In this document: in pieces, positions 1 through 8,671 of the stretch
Position numbering within the stretch: the first letter of the stretch is position 1
Layout of the letters: each line of letters opens with the position of its first letter
NCBI RefSeq assembly: GCF_028369105.1
Contig: NZ_JAQNDO010000001.1
Location: 372,001 to 436,000 of the forward strand
Origin: Polyangium mundeleinium
GTDB lineage: Bacteria; Myxococcota_A; Polyangia; Polyangiales; Polyangiaceae
Length of the DNA: 64,000 nt
Direction: 5' to 3'
Made by a program: the position numbers and the translations under genes
The notes under the pieces: generated by a model
Told to the model about the DNA's origin: nothing
Databases searched by the model: none
The model's input: the letters and a program-made list of their open reading frames with translations, nothing else

Positions 1-22
1 AGCCTCTACGTTGAGGCCCACG

Positions 23-976
23 ATGAGCGAAACCGTCCGAGGCAAGATCGACCCGGGTCTGGATCTCGAGGCCGAGATCGTGCGGCTCAAGAAGGAGCGC
101 AACGCCGTCCTGCTCGCCCACTACTACCAGGAGGGTGACATCCAGGATCTCGCGGACTTCCTCGGCGACTCGCTCCAGCTCGCCCAGCAGGCGAAGAAGA
201 CCACGGCCGACGTCATCCTCTTCGCGGGCGTGCACTTCATGGCCGAGACCGCGAAGATCCTGAACCCCGATCGTATCGTCGTCGTGCCCGACCTCGAGGC
301 CGGCTGCTCGCTCGCCGACGGCTGCCCGGTCGACCGTTTCCGCGCCTGGCGCGCGAAATACCCCGACGCCGTCTCGATCACGTACATCAACTGCACGGCC
401 GAGGTGAAGGCCGAGAGCGACTACATCTGCACCTCGTCGAACGCTGAGAAGATCGTCCGCGCGATCCCCGAGGACAAGGAGATCCTCTTCGCGCCCGACA
501 AGAACCTCGGCCGCTGGCTCGAACAGAAGACCGGCCGAAAGATGCGGCTCTGGCAGGGAAGCTGCGTGGTGCACGAGACCTTCAGCCTGCGCAAGATCAT
601 CGCCCTGCGCGAGGAGCACCCCACGGCCAAGCTCATCGCGCACCCCGAGTGCGAGGAGGCGCTCCTCCGCATGGCCGCGTTCATCGGCTCGACGACCGCG
701 CTGCTCAAGTACACGCAGACCGACGACGCGCAGGCCTACATCGTCGCGACCGAGAGCGGCATCGTGCACCAGATGCGCAAGGCCTCGCCGCACAAGACGT
801 TTTTGGAAGGGCCGCCCGAGAAGAACTGCGCCTGCAACGAGTGCCCCTTCATGCGCCTGAACACGATGGAGAAGGTCTACCTCGCGCTGCGCGACCTCGA
901 GCCCCGCATCGAGATGCCCCTCGACCTGCGCGAGCGCGCTCGGGTGCCGATCGACCGGATGCTCGCGCTCTCGTGA
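23..976 (+). CDS. nadA: quinolinate synthase NadA
   Basis: Quinolinate synthase condenses iminoaspartate with dihydroxyacetone phosphate to give quinolinate in de novo NAD synthesis. It is a cytoplasmic enzyme carrying a [4Fe-4S] cluster. The protein is full length for the family (about 317 residues) and shows the family motifs [20 protein letters not shown] near the N-terminus, the Cys-containing stretches [20 protein letters not shown] and GSCVVHE, and CNECPFM near the C-terminus, which include the candidate cluster ligands. The frame is open upstream to a TTG at 11, but the ATG at 23 places the start at the usual family position. No nadB or nadC is seen beside it; the window begins here, so partners may lie to the left. 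Its 3' neighbour is convergent. Confidence 0.95.
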   Translation: MSETVRGKIDPGLDLEAEIVRLKKERNAVLLAHYYQEGDIQDLADFLGDSLQLAQQAKKTTADVILFAGVHFMAETAKILNPDRIVVVPDLEAGCSLADGCPVDRFRAWRAKYPDAVSITYINCTAEVKAESDYICTSSNAEKIVRAIPEDKEILFAPDKNLGRWLEQKTGRKMRLWQGSCVVHETFSLRKIIALREEHPTAKLIAHPECEEALLRMAAFIGSTTALLKYTQTDDAQAYIVATESGIVHQMRKASPHKTFLEGPPEKNCACNECPFMRLNTMEKVYLALRDLEPRIEMPLDLRERARVPIDRMLALS

Positions 977-1004
977 GCCATCGGGCCGGCCGCTCCCTTC
1001 GAGC

Positions 1005-1430
1005 TCAAAGGTTCGTCGGGGCGTCGGGCTTGCCGGTCGCCAGCTTGCGCACGAGCGCGCGCAGCTCGGACGGGTCGTAGGGTTTTTCCAGGAGCAGGTT
1101 CTCTACGCGCGCGAAGAAGGCGCGCACGTCGCTCGTGAACGCCGCGCCCGTGAAGAACACGATCTGCCGCGCCACCTCCGGCGCCGTCACGAGCAGTCGT
1201 TCGTAGAGCTCGAACCCGTTCATCCCCGGCATCCGCACGTCGCACAGCACCACGTCGAAGCGCGCCCCCGCCTCCACCACCGCGAGCGCCTCGTGCCCGC
1301 TCGACACCGTGGTCACCTCGTGCTCGTTCGCGAGGAGCCGTCGGATCGAAGCCACGATGAACGGCTCGTCGTCGACGAGCAGCACGCGCGTCCGCCGCGC
1401 GGATCCCCCATGTTCCGCCGTCGTTCCCAT
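1005..1430 (-). CDS. stand-alone response regulator (receiver domain only)
   Basis: Single CheY-like receiver domain with no output domain. The acidic pocket is in RVLLVDDEPF, the phosphoacceptor Asp in VVLCDVRMPGMNG, the conserved Thr in VFFTGAAF and the Lys in LLLEKPYDPSEL. It is probably phosphorylated by a histidine kinase encoded elsewhere, since no kinase of that type is adjacent. The start was set at the ATG at 1430, just before the first receiver strand. An in-frame ATG at 1517 would add 29 residues of low-complexity Gly-rich sequence, and neither start has a clear Shine-Dalgarno. The deoxynucleoside kinase gene lies upstream on the same strand. Confidence 0.85.
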   Translation of the reverse strand: MGTTAEHGGSARRTRVLLVDDEPFIVASIRRLLANEHEVTTVSSGHEALAVVEAGARFDVVLCDVRMPGMNGFELYERLLVTAPEVARQIVFFTGAAFTSDVRAFFARVENLLLEKPYDPSELRALVRKLATGKPDAPTNL

Positions 1431-1614
1431 CGTCGTGCCAATGAGCCCCACGCCAACTCCAGGAATTCCAATAGGTCGCCCATCGCTGAGCATTGCGCAA
1501 GCGCCAAAAGCGAGCATGCGGCAATTTGCCGCCCAGTGCCAATGGGTTGACGCGGGGTGACGCCAACTTCGCGTAACGCAATGACCGCAATGGTGCGGCT
1601 GTCAGGCGAAATGT

Positions 1615-2265
1615 TCAGCCGAGGTGCTTCTCGATCGCGCGGATGACCTCGAGCCTGTCGAAGAGCCGCTCCACGTAGTCGAGCCGATCGGTCTCGATGA
1701 CCATCGTCGGCGAGAGGTCGTACCGTGCGTGCCATTCCTCGTAGAGCTTGTCCAGCGCAGCGAGGTAGCTCTTGGGTACTTTGCGTTCAAAGTTTCGTCC
1801 CCGCTGCCGGATGCGCCGCACGAGGGTCGGCAGAGGACACCGCAGATAGATCATCAGGTCCGGCGGGCGGATCTCCTCGCGCAGCGTCCGATAGAGGTCG
1901 TCGTACATCTGCCAGTCGCGGGCGTCGATGTAGCCGGCCTGGTGCAGGTGCGCGGCGAAGATCTCCGCGTCCTCGTAGAGCGTCCGATCCTGCACGATCG
2001 GCCGAGGATCCACGGCCGCGCGTCGCACGACGTCGCGGTGGATGTGGAAGCGCCGGACGAGGAAGAAGAGCTGCGAGCTCATCGCCCAGCGCGACATGTC
2101 CCCGTAGAAGTCGGACAGGTACGGGTTCTCCTCGTTGGGCTCGAAGAACGGCACCATTCGGAACTGCTGCTCGAGCCATTTCACGAGGCTCGATTTCCCA
2201 GCTCCCATGTTCCCAGCCACCGCGATGATCCGGGGGCGCGCGCCATCCCGCCGGCTCTCGAGCAT
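1615..2265 (-). CDS. deoxynucleoside kinase family protein
   Basis: Member of the deoxynucleoside kinase (dNK/dGK) family, which phosphorylates deoxynucleosides with ATP in nucleotide salvage. The P-loop GNMGAGKSS lies at about residues 18-26, followed by the substrate-site segment FFEPNEENPYLSDFYGD and the DRT motif in PIVQDRTLYEDAEIF. The arginine-rich lid RRIRQRGRNFE is present. Length (216 aa) matches bacterial members. The upstream outer-membrane protein gene ends only 18 bases before this start on the same strand, so the two may be cotranscribed. Substrate preference cannot be read from the sequence. Confidence 0.88.
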   Translation of the reverse strand: MLESRRDGARPRIIAVAGNMGAGKSSLVKWLEQQFRMVPFFEPNEENPYLSDFYGDMSRWAMSSQLFFLVRRFHIHRDVVRRAAVDPRPIVQDRTLYEDAEIFAAHLHQAGYIDARDWQMYDDLYRTLREEIRPPDLMIYLRCPLPTLVRRIRQRGRNFERKVPKSYLAALDKLYEEWHARYDLSPTMVIETDRLDYVERLFDRLEVIRAIEKHLG

Positions 2266-2283
2266 CTCGTCCTCCGCTTCCCC

Positions 2284-3120
2284 TCAAAGCACGAGCGAAA
2301 GCCCGAGCGTCGTCACGAAACCCCCAGCGAACCTGGGGAAAGGTCCCACCGTCACGCGGCGCCCGGAAGCGTCGATCGCTTGCCCGTCCTCGAAGGCCCG
2401 TCCTCGTTGCGCCGACGCGGGGTAAAACGCGCCCGTCGTCTCGAGCTCCACCGCGAGCCACTGGGGCACCACGTCGAACGACGCGCCGAGGCCGAGCGGA
2501 ATCTCCACGAACGACGCCGTCCGCTCGCGCACGGGAAACACGCTTCCTCCCGACGTCTCGACCGAGAACCGCCCGAGCTCGAGCCGCCCCCAGCCCGCGC
2601 CCGCCGAGACCCACGCGCGCGCCCGCGGCGAGATGCGCCACGTCGGCGCGAGCCGCAGGCCAAACGAGTACGTGTAGAACTCGACATCCCCCGGATCCCC
2701 GACGAGCCCGAGCGCGCCCGAAGGCATGTTGAAGTCGCGCTCCGCGCGCACCGCGTACAGGCTCGCGCGCAGGTACCGCGTGATGTCGACCCGCGCCCAC
2801 AGCCCCATGCCCACGGACGCCGGATACCGCACGCCCGTGTCGCCGCTCGGGATGCGATGCACGAGCGCCACACCTCCGCCGATGTCGACGTGCCGCGTGA
2901 ACGGCGGCTCCTTGATGTCGAGCGGAGGCAGCTCCTTCGGCCGTGGCGGAGGCTCGGGCGCAGCCGGCGCCGCGTCCGCGTCCGCCGCCTCTTCACTCGC
3001 GTCCGCGCCGCGCGCCGTCCCCATCACCCCGCCGAGCGCGAGGGTGAAGGCGGCTGCGGACGCGAGCGCACGTCGGCCTTTCCGCCGTCGGTCTTCGAGG
3101 CGCTTCACCCGTGCTCGCAT
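2284..3120 (-). CDS. predicted outer-membrane beta-barrel protein
   Basis: Secreted protein of unknown function. A basic N-terminus (MRARVKRLEDRRRKGRR) and a hydrophobic stretch ending TARGADA form a signal peptide. An Ala/Pro-rich linker with PPPRPKELPPLDIKEPP follows. The remaining 190 or so residues alternate short amphipathic strands rich in Gly and aromatic residues (VGMGLWARVDITRYLRASLYAV, split by turns), ending in LGLSLVL, as in small outer-membrane barrels. The ATG at 3120 was chosen because it gives a proper signal peptide; the frame extends to 3198. It is divergent from the DUF4920 lipoprotein. No enzyme motif was recognised. Confidence 0.6.
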   Translation of the reverse strand: MRARVKRLEDRRRKGRRALASAAAFTLALGGVMGTARGADASEEAADADAAPAAPEPPPRPKELPPLDIKEPPFTRHVDIGGGVALVHRIPSGDTGVRYPASVGMGLWARVDITRYLRASLYAVRAERDFNMPSGALGLVGDPGDVEFYTYSFGLRLAPTWRISPRARAWVSAGAGWGRLELGRFSVETSGGSVFPVRERTASFVEIPLGLGASFDVVPQWLAVELETTGAFYPASAQRGRAFEDGQAIDASGRRVTVGPFPRFAGGFVTTLGLSLVL

Positions 3121-3230
3121 CGCGTGCACCTTGTAGCAAAGTTCGGGCTCCTCGGTCGACCGACCACGGCTTTGGTCCGTTTCGATCCCTTCTGGCACGG
3201 TCCCGAAATCTGCGGCACACTCCGCCCGCC

Positions 3231-3764
3231 ATGCACACGTCTCGGCTCTTCGTTTCGCTCGCCGGTCTCACCCTCCTTCTCGCGGCTTGCAGCAAGTCCG
3301 AAGCACCCGCCGCGCAGGCCGATCAGCCGGCCGCCCTGCCGACGCAGGTGCCCGGACAGCCGCAGGGCGCGGTCGCGGAGAGCATCAAGCCGCTCGCGCA
3401 GAAGAAGTTCGGCCAGCCGGTGACGGAGACGAAGACGACGGCGCTCACGGACCTGACGAAGGAGCCCGCGAAGTTCGCCGAGCAGACGGTGCGCACCGAG
3501 GGCGTGGTCTCGGCGGTCTGCAAGTCGATGGGCTGCTGGATGGAGATCGCCGACACCTCGGGCAAGGCGCACATCAAGATGGCGGGCCACAGCTTCTTCG
3601 TCCCGCGCGACAGCTCGGGCCACCGCGCCGTCATTCAGGGCAAGGTCCTCACGCCCGAGGCCGACAAGGGCGTCTGCGGCGCCGACGACGGCTGCGGCCA
3701 GGGCGGCAGCGCCAAGATGGCGCAGGTGAACATCGAGGCGACGGGCATCGAGTTCATCGACTGA
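3231..3764 (+). CDS. DUF4920-like lipoprotein
   Basis: Short exported lipoprotein. The signal peptide ends in the lipobox LLAACSKSE, giving a lipidated Cys at about residue 20. After a Pro/Gln-rich linker comes a single OB-like beta domain with KEPAKFAEQTVRTEGVVSAV, CKSMGCWMEI and KMAGHSFFVP. This arrangement, with a CxxxxCW motif, is that of DUF4920 proteins, whose role is unknown. The C-terminal segment contains further Cys residues (GVCGADDGCGQGG) that could bind metal or form a disulfide. The ATG at 3231 immediately precedes the signal peptide. The GCS2-like gene starts 53 bases downstream on the same strand. Confidence 0.75.
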   Translation: MHTSRLFVSLAGLTLLLAACSKSEAPAAQADQPAALPTQVPGQPQGAVAESIKPLAQKKFGQPVTETKTTALTDLTKEPAKFAEQTVRTEGVVSAVCKSMGCWMEIADTSGKAHIKMAGHSFFVPRDSSGHRAVIQGKVLTPEADKGVCGADDGCGQGGSAKMAQVNIEATGIEFID

Positions 3765-3817
3765 ATCGCGCCTCCCCCGCTCCCGCCCGCCGCGCGTGAA
3801 CGCAAAGCTCGGAGGGC

Positions 3818-5314
3818 ATGGGCCTCCTGATCACGCGCGACGATTTCACCGAGGACGAGTTCGTCCGTTTCTCCGAGCGTCTCTCCGAGCAGCTCGACGT
3901 CCTCGGCACCCTCGCAAACCTCCCCGGCTTCGGCGAGGGGCCGGCCACGGTCGGCGCCGAGCTCGAGCTTTTCCTGGTCGACCCGGCCGGCCTCCCGTTC
4001 CCGGCGAACCGCGAGGTCCTCGCGCGCACGGTCGATCGTCGGTTCACCGTCGAGCTCGACCGGTTCAACCTCGAGTTCAACGCGAGCCCGTGCCCGCTCG
4101 CCGGCCGCCCGTTCACGGCGCTCGCGGACGAGCTCGCCGGCGCGCTCGTGGAGATCTCGCGCGCCGCGCGGGAGCAGGGCGGGCGTATCGTGCCCATCGG
4201 CATCTTGCCGACGCTGCGCCGCGAGGATCTCACCGCCGCGGAGATGACCGACGTCCCTCGTTATCGCGCCCTCGGCAAGCGCATCCGGCGCCTGCGCGGC
4301 GGACCTTTTCATGTCCGCATTCACGGCGAAGACCCGCTCGCCCTCGACACGGACGACGTCGCGATGGAGGGCGCCGGCACCTCGTTCCAGGTTCACCTTC
4401 GCGTCCCGCCCGGACGTTTCGCCAAATATTACAATGCGGCACAGATCGCCACGATCCCGGCGCTCGCGGCCTCGTGCAACTCGCCGATCCTCATCGGCCA
4501 TCGCCTCTGGGACGAGACGCGTATCGCGCTCTTTCGCCAGGCCGTCGACGATCGCCTCGACGCCCCGGCGGCCTTTCACCCGCCGTCGCGTGTGTCCTTC
4601 GGGTATGGCTGGGTCCGCGACGGGGCCGCCGAGCTCTTCGCCGAGAGCGTCCGGCTCCACGCTCCGCTCCTGCCCGTGCTCGGGAGCGAGGACCCCCGAC
4701 AAACCCTCGCCTCGGGCGGCGTCCCCGGCCTCGCCGAGCTCCGTTTGCACCACGGCACCGTCTGGCGCTGGAACCGCGCCGTCTACGACCCGGGCAGCGG
4801 CGGCCATTTCCGTATCGAATATCGCGCGTTGCCGGCCGGGCCCACCGTGGTCGACATGCTCGCGAGCGCCGCGTTCCTCCTCGGCGCCACGATCGGCCTC
4901 GCTCCGGACGTCGAGCGCCTCTTGCCCGCCTATCCGTTCGAGCTCGCGCGCCACGCGTTTCATCGAGCGGCGCAGCATGGCCTCGATGCCGTCGTTCCCT
5001 TTCCGTGCAACGAGGCCCCGTCCCCCCGCGCGACCCCGATCGTCACATTATGCGAGCGCCTCCTGCCCCTCGCCCGGAGCGGCCTCGTGGGCGCGGGCGT
5101 CCTCGAAAGCGAGGCCGACCGCTGGCTCGACGTCTTCGCGGCTCGGGTACGAGCTGGGCAAACGGGCGCGCGCTGGCAACGCGCGGCGCTCGCGGCTTTG
5201 CGGGGTCGACATTCGCAGGAGGAGGCGTTGCGGCGGATGCTCGCCCATTACGAGGAGCGCGCGGCCTCCGGCGAGCCCGTGCATGCGTGGGCGCCGGTCG
5301 ACGGAGGTGCTTAG
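3818..5314 (+). CDS. glutamate-cysteine ligase family 2 (GCS2) protein
   Basis: ATP-dependent carboxylate-amine ligase of the GCS2 family (glutamate-cysteine ligase and relatives). The N-terminal domain shows TVGAELELFLVD and LDRFNLEFNASP, which carry acidic residues used for metal and substrate binding, and QVHLRVPP follows in the middle. The C-terminal half has EYRALPAGPTVVDMLASAAF, as in relatives. It may make gamma-glutamylcysteine for glutathione, but no glutathione synthetase gene is next to it, and the family also includes enzymes with other amine acceptors. The last four bases overlap the end of the convergent gene. Length (498 aa) is usual for the family. Confidence 0.75.
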   Translation: MGLLITRDDFTEDEFVRFSERLSEQLDVLGTLANLPGFGEGPATVGAELELFLVDPAGLPFPANREVLARTVDRRFTVELDRFNLEFNASPCPLAGRPFTALADELAGALVEISRAAREQGGRIVPIGILPTLRREDLTAAEMTDVPRYRALGKRIRRLRGGPFHVRIHGEDPLALDTDDVAMEGAGTSFQVHLRVPPGRFAKYYNAAQIATIPALAASCNSPILIGHRLWDETRIALFRQAVDDRLDAPAAFHPPSRVSFGYGWVRDGAAELFAESVRLHAPLLPVLGSEDPRQTLASGGVPGLAELRLHHGTVWRWNRAVYDPGSGGHFRIEYRALPAGPTVVDMLASAAFLLGATIGLAPDVERLLPAYPFELARHAFHRAAQHGLDAVVPFPCNEAPSPRATPIVTLCERLLPLARSGLVGAGVLESEADRWLDVFAARVRAGQTGARWQRAALAALRGRHSQEEALRRMLAHYEERAASGEPVHAWAPVDGGA

Positions 5315-6243
5315 AACAAACCCATGACCGAGAGCCCCATCCGATCCTGACCCATCATCGGCACGACCGTGACCGAGCTCGGCAGGAGCGCGCGCGCGCC
5401 CTTCGCCGGTTCCACGGGCACCTCCACGGTCTCCGTCGAGAAGACGGCCATGTCGAGCGCGGGCGCGACGACGTATCCGACGACGGCCCCGATGGCGGTA
5501 TACCCGAGGGCTTCGTACCCGCTCCCCGCGCCGGCCATCAGCCCGATGAGGCCGCCTCCGAGGGGAAGACCGACGTTCAGGCCGAGGCTCGCGAAGCCCT
5601 TGCCGAGGTGCCCGTGCGCCCAGTGAACGATGGGCCCCGTGAGCACGTGCCCCGCGATGCCGACGTACGTGATCGGGGTCCCCATGCCGACGACCGACAC
5701 GAGATCACCCGCGACCACGCCAATCAAGGTCTGCCACCCATACCAGCGTTTCACCTTCTGCGTGGGGACCTCCGTGCTCCAGCCGGGCAGAGGCATCGCG
5801 TACCCGCGCCCCCAGGCCCCGTTGGGCGGAGGTTGCGGATAGGGCCCCGGCGGATACGGCGCATAAGGTCCGGGCGGATAAGGCGTGTAAGGCCCGGCGC
5901 CCGGCGGCGGGGCCGGCGGCGGCGGAAGCGAAGCCCCATTCGCAGCCGATCCCGGAGGAGGCGGCGGAGCCGGCACCCCTGGCGGCGGTGTCAGGGGGCC
6001 TGCGGGCGGCGCGGGGAAGGGATTGGCTTGCAGCGGCGGCGTGGGGGCCGCGGGCGGCGGAGGCGCCGGGGTCGACGGCGACGGCGGCGGGAGCGCGTTC
6101 GACAGCGGCGGAGCCGCGTTCGTCGCGGCCGGCGGGGGCGGAGGCGGCGGGGGCGCGGAGCCCGGTTGCTGCGCGTTCGCGCGCGTCGCGAGGGTGATCG
6201 TGGCGAGGGCGAGGGCGGGGCCGAGCCGCAGGCGTGTGCGCAT
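5311..6243 (-). CDS. Pro-rich exported or membrane protein of unknown function
   Basis: A signal peptide (MRTRLRLGPALALATITLATRA, cut here by ANA/Q) leads into about 130 residues dominated by Pro and Ala, including the near-repeats YPPGPYTPYPPGPYAPYPPG. The C-terminal half is hydrophobic and Gly-rich (WYGWQTLIGVVAGDLVSVVG, AGHVLTGPIVHWAHGHLGKG, YTAIGAVVGYVVAPALD) and likely forms two or three membrane hairpins. This architecture of Pro-rich linker plus Gly-rich membrane domain is common in myxobacterial surface proteins of unknown role. The ATG at 6243 is the only one that yields a signal peptide; the open frame extends further to 6771 only because of codon bias. No catalytic motif is visible. 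Confidence 0.6.
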   Translation of the reverse strand: MRTRLRLGPALALATITLATRANAQQPGSAPPPPPPPPAATNAAPPLSNALPPPSPSTPAPPPPAAPTPPLQANPFPAPPAGPLTPPPGVPAPPPPPGSAANGASLPPPPAPPPGAGPYTPYPPGPYAPYPPGPYPQPPPNGAWGRGYAMPLPGWSTEVPTQKVKRWYGWQTLIGVVAGDLVSVVGMGTPITYVGIAGHVLTGPIVHWAHGHLGKGFASLGLNVGLPLGGGLIGLMAGAGSGYEALGYTAIGAVVGYVVAPALDMAVFSTETVEVPVEPAKGARALLPSSVTVVPMMGQDRMGLSVMGLF

Positions 6244-6323
6244 CGGCGGCGAGGATATCAAGAAACGTGCCCCCAGCAGAAGATGGGCCACGTCGAAAAC
6301 CCGACGCGGCCCGGCGCCGCGGG

Positions 6324-8468
6324 TTACTTCGCGTCCTTGAGGGCGAGGTTCACGATCTTTTTGAACTTCGACAGCGGCTGCGCGCCCGAGAGGAGATACC
6401 CATTGATCACGAACGTCGGCGTGCCCGTGATCGAGGCGTCGTCGGCGGCCTTGAGGTCCGCGTCGATGAGCGCTTTGTGCGTCTGCCCGTCGATCGCGGC
6501 GAGGACCTTCTGCACGTCGAGCCCGAGCGCGGCGGCCGTCCGCTCGATGCCGGCGCGGTCGAGCTGCGTCTGGTCCTGGAAAAACGCGTCGTGCATCTTC
6601 CAGAAGGCGTCGTTCCCCTTTTGCTTGAATGCCTCCATGGCCGCCAGCGCGGTGGGCATCGCGTTCTTGTGGAACGGCAGCGGCTTGTTGCGCCAGACAA
6701 ACCGGATCTTGCCCGGGAAGGCCGCGTCGAGCTCGGCGAGCGTGGGCTCGACGCGCTTGCAGAACGGGCACTCGAAATCGGAGAAGATCTGCACCGTGAC
6801 CTTCGCGTTCGCCGGGCCCTTGGTGGGGTTCTCCTTCGTGAACGAGGGAATCGCCTTCACCTTCTCGAACGTCGCGGCCTTGCCGTCCTTGATGATCGTG
6901 TCGTAGAGCTTCGCCGCGGGCGTGCCCTTCTTGACGAGCGCCTCCGACTTCGTGAGCTCCTCGTCGATGAGGGCCTTGAACTTGTCGATCGGCTGCGCGC
7001 CGGCGAGGCGGCGGCCATTGATGAAGAAATGCGGCGTGCCGCTCGCCTGCACGTCGTCGGCGAGGTCCATGTCCTGCTCGATGCGGGCCTTGTGCTTCTT
7101 CTTCGCGATCGCGTCGCTCGCCTTCTTCACGTCGAGCCCGAGGTTCTTCGCGATGCCCTCGAGGTCCTCGGGCGCGAGCTTGCCGTTCGCGGCGAAGAGC
7201 AGGTCGTGCGCTTGCCAGAACGCCGCTTCGCCCTTTTGCGCGCGCGCCTCGAGCGCGAGCTCGGCCGCGGGCTCGGCGTCCTTGTGGAAGGGCAGGGGGT
7301 TATTCTTGTACACGATCCGGAGTTTGTCGCCGTAATCGCGGGCGAGCTGCTCGATCGTCGGCGTCACCCTGACGCAGAATGGGCACTGGAAATCCGTGAA
7401 CATCACGAGCGTCACGAGCGCCGTGTTTTTGCCCCGCACCGGCGAGCCGTCGACGGGCACGCGCCAGACCGTCTTCGTGTCCTCGGCCTGGCTCGGGCTC
7501 GCGCCGGGCCGGTCCTCGGGCTTCTGGTAATTTTGCGCCGAGAGCACCGCATAGACCTTCTCGGGCGCCGTCCCGCTCGCCGTCGCTTTGCGCGCGGCCG
7601 CGACCTGCTCGTCGATGACGGCGCGGAACTTGTCGATCGGCTGCGCGCCGGAGAGGTGCACGCCGTTGATGAAAAACGCGGGCGTGCCCGTCACGCCGAG
7701 CTTCTTGCCGAGCTCGATGTCCTCGTCGATCTTCTTGCCGATCTCGCCGCTCGCGAGCGTCGCGTCGACGAACTTGCGCGTGATGCCCCGCGGCAGCGAG
7801 CCGTCGATGACCTGCGGGTCGATCCGGCCGGCGAAGAGCGCGTCGTGATAGGCCCAGAACCAGGGCGAGCCCTTCAGCTTGAACACGGTCATCGCCGCCT
7901 CGGCCGCCGGGCGCGCGTTCTTGTGGAACACGAGCGGGAAGTTTTTCCAGACGATCCGGAGCTGGTCCTTGCCGTAGATCTTCCCGAGCTCCGCGAGCGT
8001 GCCCGCTGCGCGCGCGCAGAACGGACACTCGAGGTCGGAGAACGCGACGATCGTGACGAGCGCCTTGGGGCTCCCCCAGCTCGGATCCGCGGCCGTGACG
8101 GGCACCGGGCTCTTCGCGCCTTCGCCGGTGTCGGCCTCGTTTCCGCCGGTCCACGTGCCGGCCTCGGCCGGGGCCACGGTGCGCACGGGGAATCCGTTTG
8201 CGGTGTTGTCGTCTTCGGCGCCCCCGACGAGGGCCCTCTCGCCGTCGCCTTCGGCTGCGCCGTCGGCGCGGGGCGCGCCCGCGCCTTTGACCCCGCCGCG
8301 GCCTGCGGTTTCGGCGTCCTTTCCAGCAGTGGCGGCGTTCGCGCCCTGATCAGCGGGTCCCTGGGACCCGTCTCCGGGCGAGGCGGCCGGAGGCGTAGGC
8401 GCCGGGCCGCAGGCGACTGCGGCCGAGAGGGCCGTCACGAACCCGATTCGGAAGAGCTTCACGAGCAT
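6324..8468 (-). CDS. lipoprotein with three tandem DsbA-like thioredoxin domains
   Basis: A 714-residue exported protein. The signal peptide ends at the lipobox SAAVACG (Cys20), followed by a roughly 100-residue Ala/Gly/Asp linker. Three DsbA-type thioredoxin domains follow, each with a CPFC redox pair (C148/C151, C362/C365 and C567/C570), a PxxFHKxAxPAA helix and a cis-Pro loop (GTPAFFING, GTPHFFING, GTPTFVING). Each repeat is about 205 residues, so the gene seems to have arisen by internal duplication. Single-domain DsbA proteins oxidise or isomerise disulfides in the periplasm; why three are tethered here is unknown. It is divergent from the mbnP-like operon, whose first product is Cys-containing, so a functional link is possible but unproven. 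The ATG at 8468 directly precedes the signal peptide. Confidence 0.85.
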   Translation of the reverse strand: MLVKLFRIGFVTALSAAVACGPAPTPPAASPGDGSQGPADQGANAATAGKDAETAGRGGVKGAGAPRADGAAEGDGERALVGGAEDDNTANGFPVRTVAPAEAGTWTGGNEADTGEGAKSPVPVTAADPSWGSPKALVTIVAFSDLECPFCARAAGTLAELGKIYGKDQLRIVWKNFPLVFHKNARPAAEAAMTVFKLKGSPWFWAYHDALFAGRIDPQVIDGSLPRGITRKFVDATLASGEIGKKIDEDIELGKKLGVTGTPAFFINGVHLSGAQPIDKFRAVIDEQVAAARKATASGTAPEKVYAVLSAQNYQKPEDRPGASPSQAEDTKTVWRVPVDGSPVRGKNTALVTLVMFTDFQCPFCVRVTPTIEQLARDYGDKLRIVYKNNPLPFHKDAEPAAELALEARAQKGEAAFWQAHDLLFAANGKLAPEDLEGIAKNLGLDVKKASDAIAKKKHKARIEQDMDLADDVQASGTPHFFINGRRLAGAQPIDKFKALIDEELTKSEALVKKGTPAAKLYDTIIKDGKAATFEKVKAIPSFTKENPTKGPANAKVTVQIFSDFECPFCKRVEPTLAELDAAFPGKIRFVWRNKPLPFHKNAMPTALAAMEAFKQKGNDAFWKMHDAFFQDQTQLDRAGIERTAAALGLDVQKVLAAIDGQTHKALIDADLKAADDASITGTPTFVINGYLLSGAQPLSKFKKIVNLALKDAK

Positions 8469-8593
8469 GGCCGGCACCCTACAAGAAACGTGGTCACGAC
8501 GCACGCGGCTTGCGCGCGGATCCACGTGGCTTCAACATCCCCGCGAGGTTCCGTCAATGGCGCCGCGTAGCCGAAGGAAAGCCCGGAGCCGTG

Positions 8594-8609
8594 TGGCACG
8601 GGGGATGCA
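8594..8609 (+). promoter_or_regulatory. sigma-54 (-24/-12) promoter upstream of mbnP-like gene
   Basis: The sequence TGGCACGGGGGATGCA matches the sigma-54 consensus TGGCACG-N4-TTGCW at 11 of 12 fixed positions. The invariant GG (8595-8596) and GC (8607-8608) are separated by exactly 10 bases. Transcription would begin near 8620, leaving a leader of about 50 bases with a strong GGAGGTGA ribosome site before the GTG at 8672. An enhancer-binding activator would be required; none is encoded nearby. Confidence 0.6.
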
Positions 8610-8671
8610 TCAAATTGTCGCATTGCCTGGACACGGAAACGGGTTCATGGCTTTTCGGACGGAGGTGAGAC

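Noticed and set aside
1515-1545. Possible sigma-54 element before the response regulator
   Set aside because: The GG and GC spacing can be matched on the minus strand, but only about 9 of 12 consensus positions agree and the surrounding sequence is a small palindrome.
3796-6906. 1036-codon open frame on the plus strand
   Set aside because: Overlaps the GCS2 gene in another frame and runs antisense into the Pro-rich protein; no domain.
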